Shown here piece by piece: positions 1 through 8,892 of a DNA stretch of 58,289 nucleotides. A program made the position numbers and the translations under genes. The stretch is from positions 1 through 58,289 of the forward strand of contig DATDRQ010000310.1 of NCBI GenBank assembly GCA_035291645.1, read 5' to 3'. A model generated the notes under the pieces. That model was not told where the DNA came from. It did not search any database and worked only from the letters and a program-made list of their open reading frames with translations. The DNA comes from DATDRQ01 sp035291645. GTDB lineage: Bacteria > Chloroflexota > Anaerolineae > Anaerolineales > UBA4823. Positions within the stretch are counted from its first letter, which is position 1; each line of letters begins with the position of its first letter.

Positions 1-897
1 GCCCATGAAAAATAGGTCCTTATCATGTCCCTCCAACGCATATTCGGAAGTGGTGTCAAACATTCGTATCAGGGTTCCTAAAGGATCTATCCACATGGCC
101 GGCCAGAACAGGACGAATATCAGCACAGCTCCCGAAACGACAACCAGGAAAGGCCAGGTTAAGCGCCAGAAATTACCCCGATTCACGCGCCTGTCTTCGC
201 GCCAGGTATTCCAGATCGCCGCCAGGCTGACCAGCCCGAAGAAAGGAACCAGGAATATCGAGGGTGACTTCGTCAACCATGCAAAACCGGTCGCCAACGT
301 CGCCAGGAGCAGATCGGACCAGCGCCTTCCCTGGTAAATGAAACAAAGGAACGACAGCGCGGCGAGAAACATCAGGCTGCTGATCAGACCGTCCAGGTGT
401 AGAAGCCGTGTCAAGCCGATATGAAACGGGTCGAATGCGATCAACAGGATGCCGGCGAATGCGGGCCAGGTCCCGAATAAACGCCTGGCTGCCAGGAAAG
501 CGAGCAATAAAGCGAGCGAAGTTCCCAATACCATAAAATCGCGGGCTGATTCCAGGATCATAAGAGCTGGTCGCTCTCGAACCTTGAGAAACTGTTCCAG
601 TTTATGTATGTTAGCCAATGTCGCCGGAGGAGCTTCCCAGACCAATTCAGGGAAACGCCACAGGTAGGCAAACGATCCCGCCCACATCGCCGTCACTCCC
701 GGGTGGCTGTGTTGGAAGGTTCCGGCGAAGTTCTTGAGCCGCAACGAAGTGTAGAAACGTGCTGAGCGCCCAACCCAGGCCCACTCGTCGGCGGTCACGA
801 ACCGGTCCAGCGCCGGTGCGCGCGGCGCGACGATCGCCAATGACACCAGGATCAGGAAGAGAGCGCTCGCCCAACGCCTGTTAATCTGTGGGTTCAT
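1..897 (-). CDS. GT-C (PMT/ArnT-like) membrane glycosyltransferase, 3' part missing
   Basis: The gene starts at an ATG at 897-895 and stays open for 299 codons to the left edge, so its C-terminus is outside the window. Near residue 36 it has TADEWAWVGRSARF, followed by FQHSHPGVTAMWAG, and then a chain of hydrophobic segments. The same Asp-Glu after the first membrane helix and the HPGVT motif occur in the paralogues at 964 and 15427. In GT-C enzymes of the PMT/ArnT type this acidic pair near the first external loop is part of the active site, and the donor is a polyprenyl-phosphate sugar. The gene is the last visible member of the minus-strand glycan cluster. Family assignment is fairly sure; acceptor and sugar are unknown. 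Confidence 0.8.
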   Translation of the reverse strand, partial: MNPQINRRWASALFLILVSLAIVAPRAPALDRFVTADEWAWVGRSARFYTSLRLKNFAGTFQHSHPGVTAMWAGSFAYLWRFPELVWEAPPATLANIHKLEQFLKVRERPALMILESARDFMVLGTSLALLLAFLAARRLFGTWPAFAGILLIAFDPFHIGLTRLLHLDGLISSLMFLAALSFLCFIYQGRRWSDLLLATLATGFAWLTKSPSIFLVPFFGLVSLAAIWNTWREDRRVNRGNFWRLTWPFLVVVSGAVLIFVLFWPAMWIDPLGTLIRMFDTTSEYALEGHDKDLFFMG

Positions 898-963
898 ACA
901 GCCCTTCTGCCCAGACACCTTATACGCATCCGGTAGTTTTCCCAATTCGGAGAAAAGCAGCGA

Positions 964-2721
964 TTACTTGAACGAGAAGTTACGGATATCATAAATGCGC
1001 GCATATTCGATCCCATTCAACTCGATCACCCGCTCGGGCGCCAGTCCCTGGAGGGCGTTCAACATCTCGGGAAACGGCAGCTGGCGCTGCCACTGGTTGA
1101 CATAGGTTACGACGTAATCGATGTCCTCCAGCTCAAGGCGGGTGGGCTCCCACTCCGGCTGCGATCCGTTGGTCTCCCCATTGAAAAAATAGGAGAAACT
1201 GCCATCCGGGTACCAGGCCATCACCCGCAGGGAAGGCGCCTCCGGTTTGGCGTTCAGGTAGCGGGCCGCCTGGTCCAGCCCCTCTCCCCAACCGACCATC
1301 ATCACCCGGGGAGCCCTTCCCGACCCGCCCATGAGCGGGTTGTAATAGCTCAGGTAGTACGGGTAAGTCCTGACAACTGTCAGGGCTTGCAGCATAATAG
1401 CGGCGCCGAGGGTCAGCCCAACTGCCAGTCTTGCCCACCTGCTTGCAAGCCGACCTGCCAGCCAGCTCGTTCCCAGGAACAAACCGATCCCGGCGACCAG
1501 GTCGAGCGGCAGGAAGACTGGCAGCAGATAGCGGTCGAACTTCTTCGAGCCCAGGGACATGAACAGGGTAAACAGCGTAGCAAACAGGAGCAGGGCGAGC
1601 ACCGTCCATGTGAGCACCTGGTTTCCACCTTGCTTCCTGTAAAACAACAGACCCGGCGCCACCAACAACAGACCAACCAGGACAACAGGGGTGGTGCGCC
1701 AGGCGTAATTCACCAGGTAGAAACGGCGGCCCAGGTAGCTGGCCGGGAAGAGAAATTTTCCCGCGTGTTCGGTGAAGGCCTTGCGCTCATCGGTCGAGAT
1801 GATCCGCCCGTCGAAGAAAACATCCGAGGTATGCCCTTCTTGCGCATAAAGGCTGGCCTGCCCCAGCACGCGTTCTACAGTCCCGATCGGGTTGACCCAC
1901 ATCGCCGGCCACAACAGGAAATAGACCACAAGTCCGGTCGATACCCAGGCCAGAACCGGCCAAGCCTGACTCCATAGAACTCGCGCGCTCATCTTACGCT
2001 GTGTGTAAAACATTCGCCCGACCTCGATCAACGTCAGCACCAAGATGAACGGGGCCAGAAAAAAAGCCGGCGACTCGCTCAACCAGGCCAGCCCGGCGCT
2101 GACGCCGGACAGGACCAGGTCTGCCCACCGGCGGCCGCGCAAAATGAAAGCCAGGTAAGCCAGCAAGGAGAGGAACATCAAAGTGCTCATCAATCCGCTT
2201 GGGTGGAGCAGGCGCGACAGCCCAACATAGAAGGGATCGAAGGCAATCAGCAGGAAGCCGATCAGCGCCGGCCATACTCCCACCAACCTCACCGCCTCGA
2301 CAAACGCCGCCAGGAGTATCAGCGTGACCTGCAGGACGACGATAATTCGGCTGGCCTCCAGAACCTGCAACGGGTTGCGCCCGTTTGCCCGGAAGAACTG
2401 CTCCATTTCTTGCGGTTCGTCAAACCGGCCGGTCGCCTGCCTGACGTAGTCCGGGTAGCTTGTCAGGAATCCGGCAAGGCCGGCCCAGGTGATCGTCACC
2501 CCGGGGTGTTCGCGGGTGAAAGTACCCGCCAGGTCTCTCTGCGAGAGGGCCAGGTAGAAATTCGCCGATCGCTCCAGCCACTTCGGCTCATCCACCGAGA
2601 CGAAACTGGCCAGACCCAGGCCGCGCGGCAGGCTAACCGCCAGCCCGATCAGGACCAGGGCCGCGATCCATTGCCAGGTGGAGAGCTTCTCGGCGGCGCC
2701 CATGTTGAAACTCGGGGTCAT
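964..2721 (-). CDS. GT-C (PMT/ArnT-like) membrane glycosyltransferase
   Basis: 585 residues with about ten or more hydrophobic segments and a soluble C-terminal tail of roughly 100 residues. Residues near 40 read VDEPKWLERSANF, and HPGVTITWAG follows, matching the neighbours at 1 and 15427. LGSKKFDRYLLPVFLPLDL in the second half is another motif shared with the 15427 protein and typical of this GT-C group. The tail (VMMVGWGEGLDQAARYLNA, then DYVVTYVNQWQRQLP) is also shared. The enzyme probably moves a sugar from a polyprenyl-phosphate donor to a lipid or protein acceptor on the outer face of the membrane. AGG lies 7 bases before the ATG at 2721. Confidence 0.82.
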   Translation of the reverse strand: MTPSFNMGAAEKLSTWQWIAALVLIGLAVSLPRGLGLASFVSVDEPKWLERSANFYLALSQRDLAGTFTREHPGVTITWAGLAGFLTSYPDYVRQATGRFDEPQEMEQFFRANGRNPLQVLEASRIIVVLQVTLILLAAFVEAVRLVGVWPALIGFLLIAFDPFYVGLSRLLHPSGLMSTLMFLSLLAYLAFILRGRRWADLVLSGVSAGLAWLSESPAFFLAPFILVLTLIEVGRMFYTQRKMSARVLWSQAWPVLAWVSTGLVVYFLLWPAMWVNPIGTVERVLGQASLYAQEGHTSDVFFDGRIISTDERKAFTEHAGKFLFPASYLGRRFYLVNYAWRTTPVVLVGLLLVAPGLLFYRKQGGNQVLTWTVLALLLFATLFTLFMSLGSKKFDRYLLPVFLPLDLVAGIGLFLGTSWLAGRLASRWARLAVGLTLGAAIMLQALTVVRTYPYYLSYYNPLMGGSGRAPRVMMVGWGEGLDQAARYLNAKPEAPSLRVMAWYPDGSFSYFFNGETNGSQPEWEPTRLELEDIDYVVTYVNQWQRQLPFPEMLNALQGLAPERVIELNGIEYARIYDIRNFSFK

Positions 2722-2809
2722 CCCAAGACCTGCTCCAATAAATCGCTCACCCGCTGGGGTGAGCTGCCAATCTCGTCCTCTCGAAAGACTGTCCAGCCGG
2801 ATCCAATGC

Positions 2810-4813
2810 TCAAGGTTTTGGCTCCAGGACTTCGATGCTCAGTTCCTTGAACAGCTTCTTGCTCCGGTAGGCTTCCAGGGTTGGGCGAACGACCCGTTTG
2901 ACCCAGGCATCGTTTTCCTCTCCAAATGAGAACTCCTCCCCCTTTATCACGTCCTTCAAGGGATCGGTGATGATCAGCGCGAATCTTCGCTTCGCCAGGT
3001 CGTCATAATAAGATCCCAGGTAAACCTGATTGCCCGCCATCGCCATCTCCATCAGAAATACTTTCTCGTATGGATCGACCAGGCCTACCAGCGGCAGGTT
3101 GTTGAAGGTCAGGAGCTGCCGCTCGGAGATGAACAACACTTCCCCGCCTCGTCCAACGGCCTGATCTACCATGCCTTTGATCTCGTTCAGGGCGGATGAT
3201 ATGACCGGTTTCTCCGGCAGAGGATGATAACCACCGGTCGAGATCGCCATGAGCACCGGGATGACAGACATTGCAGCCAGCACGGAAAGAGATGGCAGGC
3301 GCCCGGTAAACTTGCCTGGTTTTCCCCTCTGGATGCTCTGGAACAGGGCATAACCACCCATGATCAGCAGCAGCACCAGGTAAGCATCCAGGTTGTGCAG
3401 GTTGCTGCCCCCGCCGATCTTCGCGCTGACGACGACCCCCCCGGTGAAGAGGACTACCAGGATACCTGCCAACCCGGCCAACCGATTGAGGTGCAGCCCT
3501 CGCAGTTCTCTCGCCAGCAGGGTTAACATCGGTGCGGAGACCAGCACGGCTGCCGGCAAGATGCCCAGGGGGAAGGTCGGGTTAGGGAAAAGCCGGTACC
3601 ACAACAGGTCGGAAGAGAAGCTGGAGGTGAAGGCCTCTCCCTCCACCCCTGACCATAGGATGTAGACCGCCTGGGTCAGGGAAGCCGCCAGCGTCCCTAC
3701 CAAAATCCAGATCGCCGGCCAGGACAGGTAATTAACTGCCGACCGGAAACGGTTCGACCCAATAGCCGGTTCGAAATCCACCTCAAGAAAGTAGAGCACG
3801 GCTGCCAGCATGCCTGGGACGGGGTACCAGTTCACCCGGCTGATACCCGCCCAGGTGGAGGCAACTATTACCAAAGCCATCGCTTTCCACGGTCGTGTTC
3901 GATCGAATCCCCATACCAACAAAATCGGGATGAGCAACAAGTGGTAATATACGGGACCCTGAAAGAGGAAAAGGAAGGCCATTCCTACGAACAAGATCCC
4001 CACCAGCTCCCGGTCTTCCATACCAACCTTTGTGCGCGGTTCCTCAGCTGCGGGTAGGTTCCTACTCAATCTGTGGTTCAACAAGTAAGCCAGGCCGAAA
4101 GCGGTTGCCAGCCACAGGAGCACTTGCCAGGCGCGGTGGAACCAAAGCGGCAGCTGCGGGATGGTGAAGGGGATCGCCTGCATCAAATAGCGGCTGGGAT
4201 GCAGCGGAGACAGTGGGACAGCTTCTCCGTAAATCCTCTCTGACAAGAACAGCGAAGCGTAGTAGTAACGGCTGGCCTCCGACCAGCTCAGGGTAAACGG
4301 GTAGGTGGACACATCCGGGATGAAAGCGAGCAGCCGGTAACCCACTCCAGCCAGCAGCCAGGTAGCTGAGAGAACGACGATCCAGGACCGCTGGGGCGCA
4401 AACGCTTTAAGGAACACCGACCCGACCAGGCAGGTCATCCAAAAAAGGCTTAGCCGGGGGATAAATTCCTTGAGATATCGACCGGTCGGTCCGAGGATCA
4501 GGAATGAGTATGCCGCGATTATGAGAAGGAAGAAGAACAGGTTAAACCGTCCAAGCTGTTTCAACAGTCCAAGCCCCCGATCGAACCAGCTTTCCAGCCG
4601 CTCCCACCACTCCGTCCAGCTGGCGATCAACAGCGCGACCGGGACTGCCAATGCGGCCAGGCTCGCCAGGAACAGCGCCGTCCAGCGGATCGACTCGAAC
4701 AGATAATCTCGCCGGGAAAGCTCGGCGGCGATCTGCAGGGTTGTACCCCCAAATAGCAGGATGGTGATCCCCAGGATCAGGCGTGACTGGCTGGGGAATT
4801 CACGGCGCGTCAT
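2810..4813 (-). CDS. Large polytopic membrane protein, probable GT-C type glycosyltransferase
   Basis: 667 residues with a long series of hydrophobic helices in the first 540 residues and a soluble C-terminal domain of about 120 residues. It lacks the clear DE/HPGVT signature of the neighbouring PMT-like proteins, so its family is not certain. Size, topology and place in the cluster favour a GT-C-like or Wzy-like function at the membrane. Its ATG overlaps the stop of the upstream gene by four bases (4810-4813, ATGA), which suggests translational coupling. The soluble tail contains LALIITDPLKDV-like segments that resemble the C-terminal tails of the other GT-C proteins here (RFALIITDP here, DYVVTYVN there). 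Confidence 0.6.
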   Translation of the reverse strand: MTRREFPSQSRLILGITILLFGGTTLQIAAELSRRDYLFESIRWTALFLASLAALAVPVALLIASWTEWWERLESWFDRGLGLLKQLGRFNLFFFLLIIAAYSFLILGPTGRYLKEFIPRLSLFWMTCLVGSVFLKAFAPQRSWIVVLSATWLLAGVGYRLLAFIPDVSTYPFTLSWSEASRYYYASLFLSERIYGEAVPLSPLHPSRYLMQAIPFTIPQLPLWFHRAWQVLLWLATAFGLAYLLNHRLSRNLPAAEEPRTKVGMEDRELVGILFVGMAFLFLFQGPVYYHLLLIPILLVWGFDRTRPWKAMALVIVASTWAGISRVNWYPVPGMLAAVLYFLEVDFEPAIGSNRFRSAVNYLSWPAIWILVGTLAASLTQAVYILWSGVEGEAFTSSFSSDLLWYRLFPNPTFPLGILPAAVLVSAPMLTLLARELRGLHLNRLAGLAGILVVLFTGGVVVSAKIGGGSNLHNLDAYLVLLLIMGGYALFQSIQRGKPGKFTGRLPSLSVLAAMSVIPVLMAISTGGYHPLPEKPVISSALNEIKGMVDQAVGRGGEVLFISERQLLTFNNLPLVGLVDPYEKVFLMEMAMAGNQVYLGSYYDDLAKRRFALIITDPLKDVIKGEEFSFGEENDAWVKRVVRPTLEAYRSKKLFKELSIEVLEPKP

Positions 4814-5778
4814 TGGACTGGTTCAGCAGTATCCTTGCTTCCGGCGATCAGCCCGGGTACGAAGGCCGCTCCAGGCAGGCTGGCGATCATCATCATCGTG
4901 CGGAACAGGAGCGCGACGGTCAGCCCGCTTTGCATGGAAACCCCGCCGACTGCCGAAAATATAAAGGTCATGGAGACTTCCTGGATCCCATACCCGTTAA
5001 TCGAGAACGGGAGCAGGGTGACGAAGTAGACAATGCTATATAGGCCTCCAATTAACCACAGCGGGATACTATCGTTCATTCCACCTAACAAGACGTAAAT
5101 CACGCTAAACAGGCACAACATATTGACCCAGGTGAAGCCGAAGGATTTGAGCAGAGCACGGGGTTGGTAGCGCCAGATCACCAAGGCTGCCCATAACTTT
5201 CTCAGAATCCGCATCCCTTTTTCCCAGAATGGCCCGACCCATTTGCCCAGGGCTGAGGTCGCCGCCGCCGCCATGAAGAACGGCTGCCTGAGCGGTAGCA
5301 CGCTTTGGACACGCGTGGCTGCCAAAAAACCCGGCAGTCCAAACGGGATCATCACCGCCATCCCGGACATACCGACCAGGCGGTCCACAACCAGGGAAGC
5401 TGTGCTGATCGCCGCATCGAATTTCAAGCGGATGGCGCCCGCCAACCGGATGACATCCCCGCCGACCGTGGTTGGCAAGAAATTTGTGGCGAACAGCCCG
5501 GCGAAGGTGATGCGCAGCGTGTCACGGATCGAGATCCGCAAACCTGCCGAGCGTAGCAGGACGTGCCAGCGGCCCGCTACTGCAAAACGGGAGACAATCA
5601 TCAAGCCCATCGCCAACGCAAAGCGCCAGACGGGGATTTGCTCGACTGCCGCAATGATCTCCCCCCAACCCTGCTGGCTGAGCAGGTAAAACAACAATCC
5701 AAAGGCCAAAAGCGTCCCGAAGAGGCGGATGACGAAGCCCGATCGGCTGTTTGCAGCTCTAGACAGTTGTTCTTTCAT
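4810..5778 (-). CDS. Lysylphosphatidylglycerol synthase transmembrane-region family protein
   Basis: 322 residues, eight or so hydrophobic segments. The stretch FATNFLPTTVGGDVIRLAG near residues 93-111 is the hallmark of the UPF0104/LPG_synthase_TM family (compare AglD, MprF membrane part). There is no C-terminal aminoacyl-transferase domain, so this is the membrane module alone, as commonly found in polysaccharide clusters where it is thought to act as a flippase or partner for polyprenyl-linked glycosyl transfer. It overlaps both neighbours by four bases (ATGA at 5775-5778 and 4810-4813), so it belongs to one translationally coupled set with the GT2 gene upstream. Confidence 0.8.
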   Translation of the reverse strand: MKEQLSRAANSRSGFVIRLFGTLLAFGLLFYLLSQQGWGEIIAAVEQIPVWRFALAMGLMIVSRFAVAGRWHVLLRSAGLRISIRDTLRITFAGLFATNFLPTTVGGDVIRLAGAIRLKFDAAISTASLVVDRLVGMSGMAVMIPFGLPGFLAATRVQSVLPLRQPFFMAAAATSALGKWVGPFWEKGMRILRKLWAALVIWRYQPRALLKSFGFTWVNMLCLFSVIYVLLGGMNDSIPLWLIGGLYSIVYFVTLLPFSINGYGIQEVSMTFIFSAVGGVSMQSGLTVALLFRTMMMIASLPGAAFVPGLIAGSKDTAEPVQ

Positions 5779-6800
5779 GTTTTTCCTTCGCTACCGCCGA
5801 TAAACTTACGAACCGTATAGGTGGGTTTCGATTGTGATTCATGGTAAGTTCTAACCAACAACTCTGCGATCAATCCAAGCAGGATAGATTGAAAGCCCAG
5901 AATGAACAGCATCGTGCTCATTTGCAGCAGCGGTGATCGCACCATGGATTCCCCCTCGACCACTTTTCGAAGGATGATCACCAGCAAGGAGGCGAAGCTT
6001 GCTAGGAACAAGACGATGCCTGCCCCTCCGAAGAGATAAATCGGTTTGTTGGCATAACTGGATAGGAATTTCACCGTGAAAAGGTCGAGAATGACTTTCA
6101 CCGTTCTTTCCAGCCCATATTTGGTTTTGCCAAACTGGCGGGCGTGGTGCTTGACCTGGACTTCGATGATCCTGGCGCCGACCCAACCGGCAAAGGCAGG
6201 GATAAAGCGGTGCATTTCACCGTAAAGGCGAAACCCCGTGATGACTTCGCGCCGGTAGGCTTTCAAGGTGCAACCATAGTCATGCAGGCGAACGCCGGTT
6301 ACCCGTGAAATGAGACCATTCGCTATCTGGGAGGGGAGTCTGCGCGACAGGAATGGGTCCTGGCGGTTATACCGCCAGCCGCTGACCACGTCGTAGCCCT
6401 GGTTCAATTTCTCCAGCATCATTGGGATGTCCGCCGGGTCGTTCTGCAAGTCGGCGTCCATTAAGACCAGGATCTCTCCGGCAGAATGGTCGATACCGGC
6501 CGCGATCGCCGCGGTCTGTCCAAAATTGCGGCGCAGCTCGACCACGCGTACGTGCTCCGGATCTACTTGCGCCAGGCTTTCCAGGGCGGGAAGACTCTTA
6601 TCGGAACTGCCATCGTCCACGTAGACCACTTCCCAGGGGCGATCCAGGTCGCTCATCGCTTCAGAAATGGCCGATTGGAGCAATGAGATACTCTCCGCCT
6701 CGTTATAAACCGGGATTACGATCGACACCAGGGAACGGTCATCCGGAAATGCAACCATCGCCTCACTGGGTTGAGTTTGAACCACTCGATCGAGATCCAC
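5775..6800 (-). CDS. GT2 polyprenyl-phosphate sugar synthase with two C-terminal membrane helices
   Basis: GT-A fold transferase of the DPM/ArnC/GtrB group. Residues after position 25 read SIVIPVYNEAESI, followed by VYVDDGSSDKS (first Asp motif) and LMDADLQNDP (DxD-like metal/nucleotide site). Two hydrophobic helices lie near residues 260-285 and 295-320. Members of this group load a nucleotide sugar onto a polyprenyl phosphate, which is exactly the donor needed by the GT-C enzymes around it. GTG codons at 6806 and 6800 are both possible starts; AAAGGA lies 7 bases before the second, so I prefer 6800. The stop overlaps the next gene by four bases. Confidence 0.88.
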   Translation of the reverse strand: MDLDRVVQTQPSEAMVAFPDDRSLVSIVIPVYNEAESISLLQSAISEAMSDLDRPWEVVYVDDGSSDKSLPALESLAQVDPEHVRVVELRRNFGQTAAIAAGIDHSAGEILVLMDADLQNDPADIPMMLEKLNQGYDVVSGWRYNRQDPFLSRRLPSQIANGLISRVTGVRLHDYGCTLKAYRREVITGFRLYGEMHRFIPAFAGWVGARIIEVQVKHHARQFGKTKYGLERTVKVILDLFTVKFLSSYANKPIYLFGGAGIVLFLASFASLLVIILRKVVEGESMVRSPLLQMSTMLFILGFQSILLGLIAELLVRTYHESQSKPTYTVRKFIGGSEGKT

Positions 6801-6821
6801 GCTCACGTCCTTTACTAACCT

Positions 6822-8861
6822 CTAAGGTTGACAATCCTCGAGACTTACCAGTCGCCTGAAATCGCCATTCGCTGGATCTGCCTGCTGCGCCAGGGTCCGG
6901 ATACAGGGCGCCGACATGGCGTCACGAGAGGTTTCTGAGAGAATATTCCACCATTCCGCATCGATATAGACGTGGTCGAAGTCACTCTCTAGAAACGCTC
7001 CTACAGAAGGACTGGTGTGCAGCGCTTCCCATTCAGGCGAACGGGTGTAATTATAGGACATATTCCCGGTAATGGCGCGCGTTAATCTTCCGGTCAGCAT
7101 GGTCCCCCGCCAGCCCTGCGGGTCATAAATGAGACTTTCTTCCGGCAGCCGGTCCCAAACCTGGCCCGAAATCTTGGCGTCCAACCGCGTCACGTCTTCT
7201 TCCGTATATACGTACTGCGACAGAGCAGTGAGCTCTGTGCGCGCGATGACCAGTCCTGCGAAAACCATCATCGCCAAACCCAGCGCGGCTGCCAAACCCA
7301 GCGCCGTCAGGCGCATGGAGGAGAGACCGAGCAACATCAATCCCAAGACCAGAAGCCAGGTCCATAGGGCGTACTCTGTGAAGCGGGAGACGTCCCGGTC
7401 GATCTCGAATGAGAAAAAGATCGGTATAGCAAATGCCGCCCAGGCGCTGAGCACAGCTGCTCCGAGCATCCAATCTCCCTGTCGGAACTGGCTCCAGGAC
7501 CACCAGGTGATCCAGGGAGTGAAAAAGAAGATCGGCCCCAGCTCGAGCAGAGCGACGAACAGTTCGGGCGGCGAGAAGACCTCTAACGAACCGAACTGCT
7601 TGGAAAAGATCGCCGGGGGCCAGCGAAGGGCAAACCCGGCTACCTGGTTAGACCCTTCGGCGGTGATCGCCGCCGGACCCCCCGACCCGAGTAAGGCAGC
7701 CCGGGCCAGCTCGGTGACCGTCCCGCCCTGCAGGATCGCCAATGGCAGCGAGATGAGCAAGGCGGCTGCCATCCAACCCACCCAGCCATCCTGCCCCCTT
7801 TTTTGTTTCCATATCCAATATGCTGCTGCGATGACACCCGCCATCAGGAAGGCCCCATAACTCGACTCCCAGACCAGGGCCCAGAGAGCCAGCAGGAGTG
7901 ACAGGACCAGGATGGAAGACCGGCGCTGCATGCGCGAGGCCAGCATCCAGATCAGCAGGAACAGGATGAAGGAGTACGTGCTCGAACCGATGTGGATGTT
8001 CATGACGAGCGGCCAGCCGAATCCGTTCAAGAAGCCAAAGTAAAAGGGGGTAGGCGGTCCATCTTGCAGGATATACGCCTGCCGGATGGCCTGCGAGACC
8101 GGGAATCCCGCCATCACATCCGGCGCCCGCACCTCCACCAACACATCGATCCAAACCATGAGCTGCCTGGGTACAATCAAGAGCAGGTAGCGGACTCCGG
8201 TCGCAAAAGCCATCAGACCGGCCAAAGCCCAGCCGGCATATAGCTTATCTAAGTAGCGCCTGGCGAATAAAGCGATCAAGATAAACAGATACGCCCCAAC
8301 CATCGCCCGGCTGAGGTCGAAAGCACTCCACGGCTGCAGCCCGCCCAGGCGTACCAGGCTGGCGCCGAGCAATTGAAACCCATAGTGGTAAGCGAAGCCG
8401 GCCTCAGCATTCATATAATGGTGGGGTGGGATATCGCCAGCAGCCATCGTCGATACGATAGAAAGGTTCTTTGGTTCGTCGAAGACTGCCACGCCCATCG
8501 CCAGGCGCTGGAACAGGATCGCCAGCCCCAACCAGACCAGCCCGTAAGGCCAGACTCTCAGATCCTCTCGGTCCAGGAAAGGCCTCGCCGATCTGAATGC
8601 GTAGAATAACCCCAGCCCGAAAACCAGCACGGCCGGGATCGAGAAAGCCAGGCCAGGGGTGGACCAATGCCCAAGCGCGTTCACGAACCACAGGTACAGG
8701 CCAAGGCCAAGACCGATCCCGAGAATGAGCCGCTCACGTGCGGCCAGGCTGAAAGCGTGGGTGGCGATCAGCCAGCCTCCGATGCTCCACAGTACGGCAG
8801 CCGCCAGCCAGGCTAACGCCATCCAGGGGGTCTCGGTGCGGAACCAATACATTTCAGGCAA
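6822..8861 (-). CDS. Large polytopic membrane protein of the glycan cluster
   Basis: About 679 residues, with many hydrophobic helices up to residue 560 and a soluble tail (SLIYDPQGWRGTMLTGRLTRA region) with a few cysteines. I do not recognise a specific family. Topology and setting suggest a GT-C transferase or O-antigen polymerase-like protein. A longer frame with an ATG at 8975 exists but would overlap the upstream gene by 83 bases. AAGGA lies 7 bases before a TTG at 8861, and an ATG follows three codons later at 8852. I therefore take 8861 (or 8852) as the start. Confidence 0.62.
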   Translation of the reverse strand: MPEMYWFRTETPWMALAWLAAAVLWSIGGWLIATHAFSLAARERLILGIGLGLGLYLWFVNALGHWSTPGLAFSIPAVLVFGLGLFYAFRSARPFLDREDLRVWPYGLVWLGLAILFQRLAMGVAVFDEPKNLSIVSTMAAGDIPPHHYMNAEAGFAYHYGFQLLGASLVRLGGLQPWSAFDLSRAMVGAYLFILIALFARRYLDKLYAGWALAGLMAFATGVRYLLLIVPRQLMVWIDVLVEVRAPDVMAGFPVSQAIRQAYILQDGPPTPFYFGFLNGFGWPLVMNIHIGSSTYSFILFLLIWMLASRMQRRSSILVLSLLLALWALVWESSYGAFLMAGVIAAAYWIWKQKRGQDGWVGWMAAALLISLPLAILQGGTVTELARAALLGSGGPAAITAEGSNQVAGFALRWPPAIFSKQFGSLEVFSPPELFVALLELGPIFFFTPWITWWSWSQFRQGDWMLGAAVLSAWAAFAIPIFFSFEIDRDVSRFTEYALWTWLLVLGLMLLGLSSMRLTALGLAAALGLAMMVFAGLVIARTELTALSQYVYTEEDVTRLDAKISGQVWDRLPEESLIYDPQGWRGTMLTGRLTRAITGNMSYNYTRSPEWEALHTSPSVGAFLESDFDHVYIDAEWWNILSETSRDAMSAPCIRTLAQQADPANGDFRRLVSLEDCQP

Positions 8862-8892
8862 GATTCTGTCCTTAGGAATACACTTTATTTTA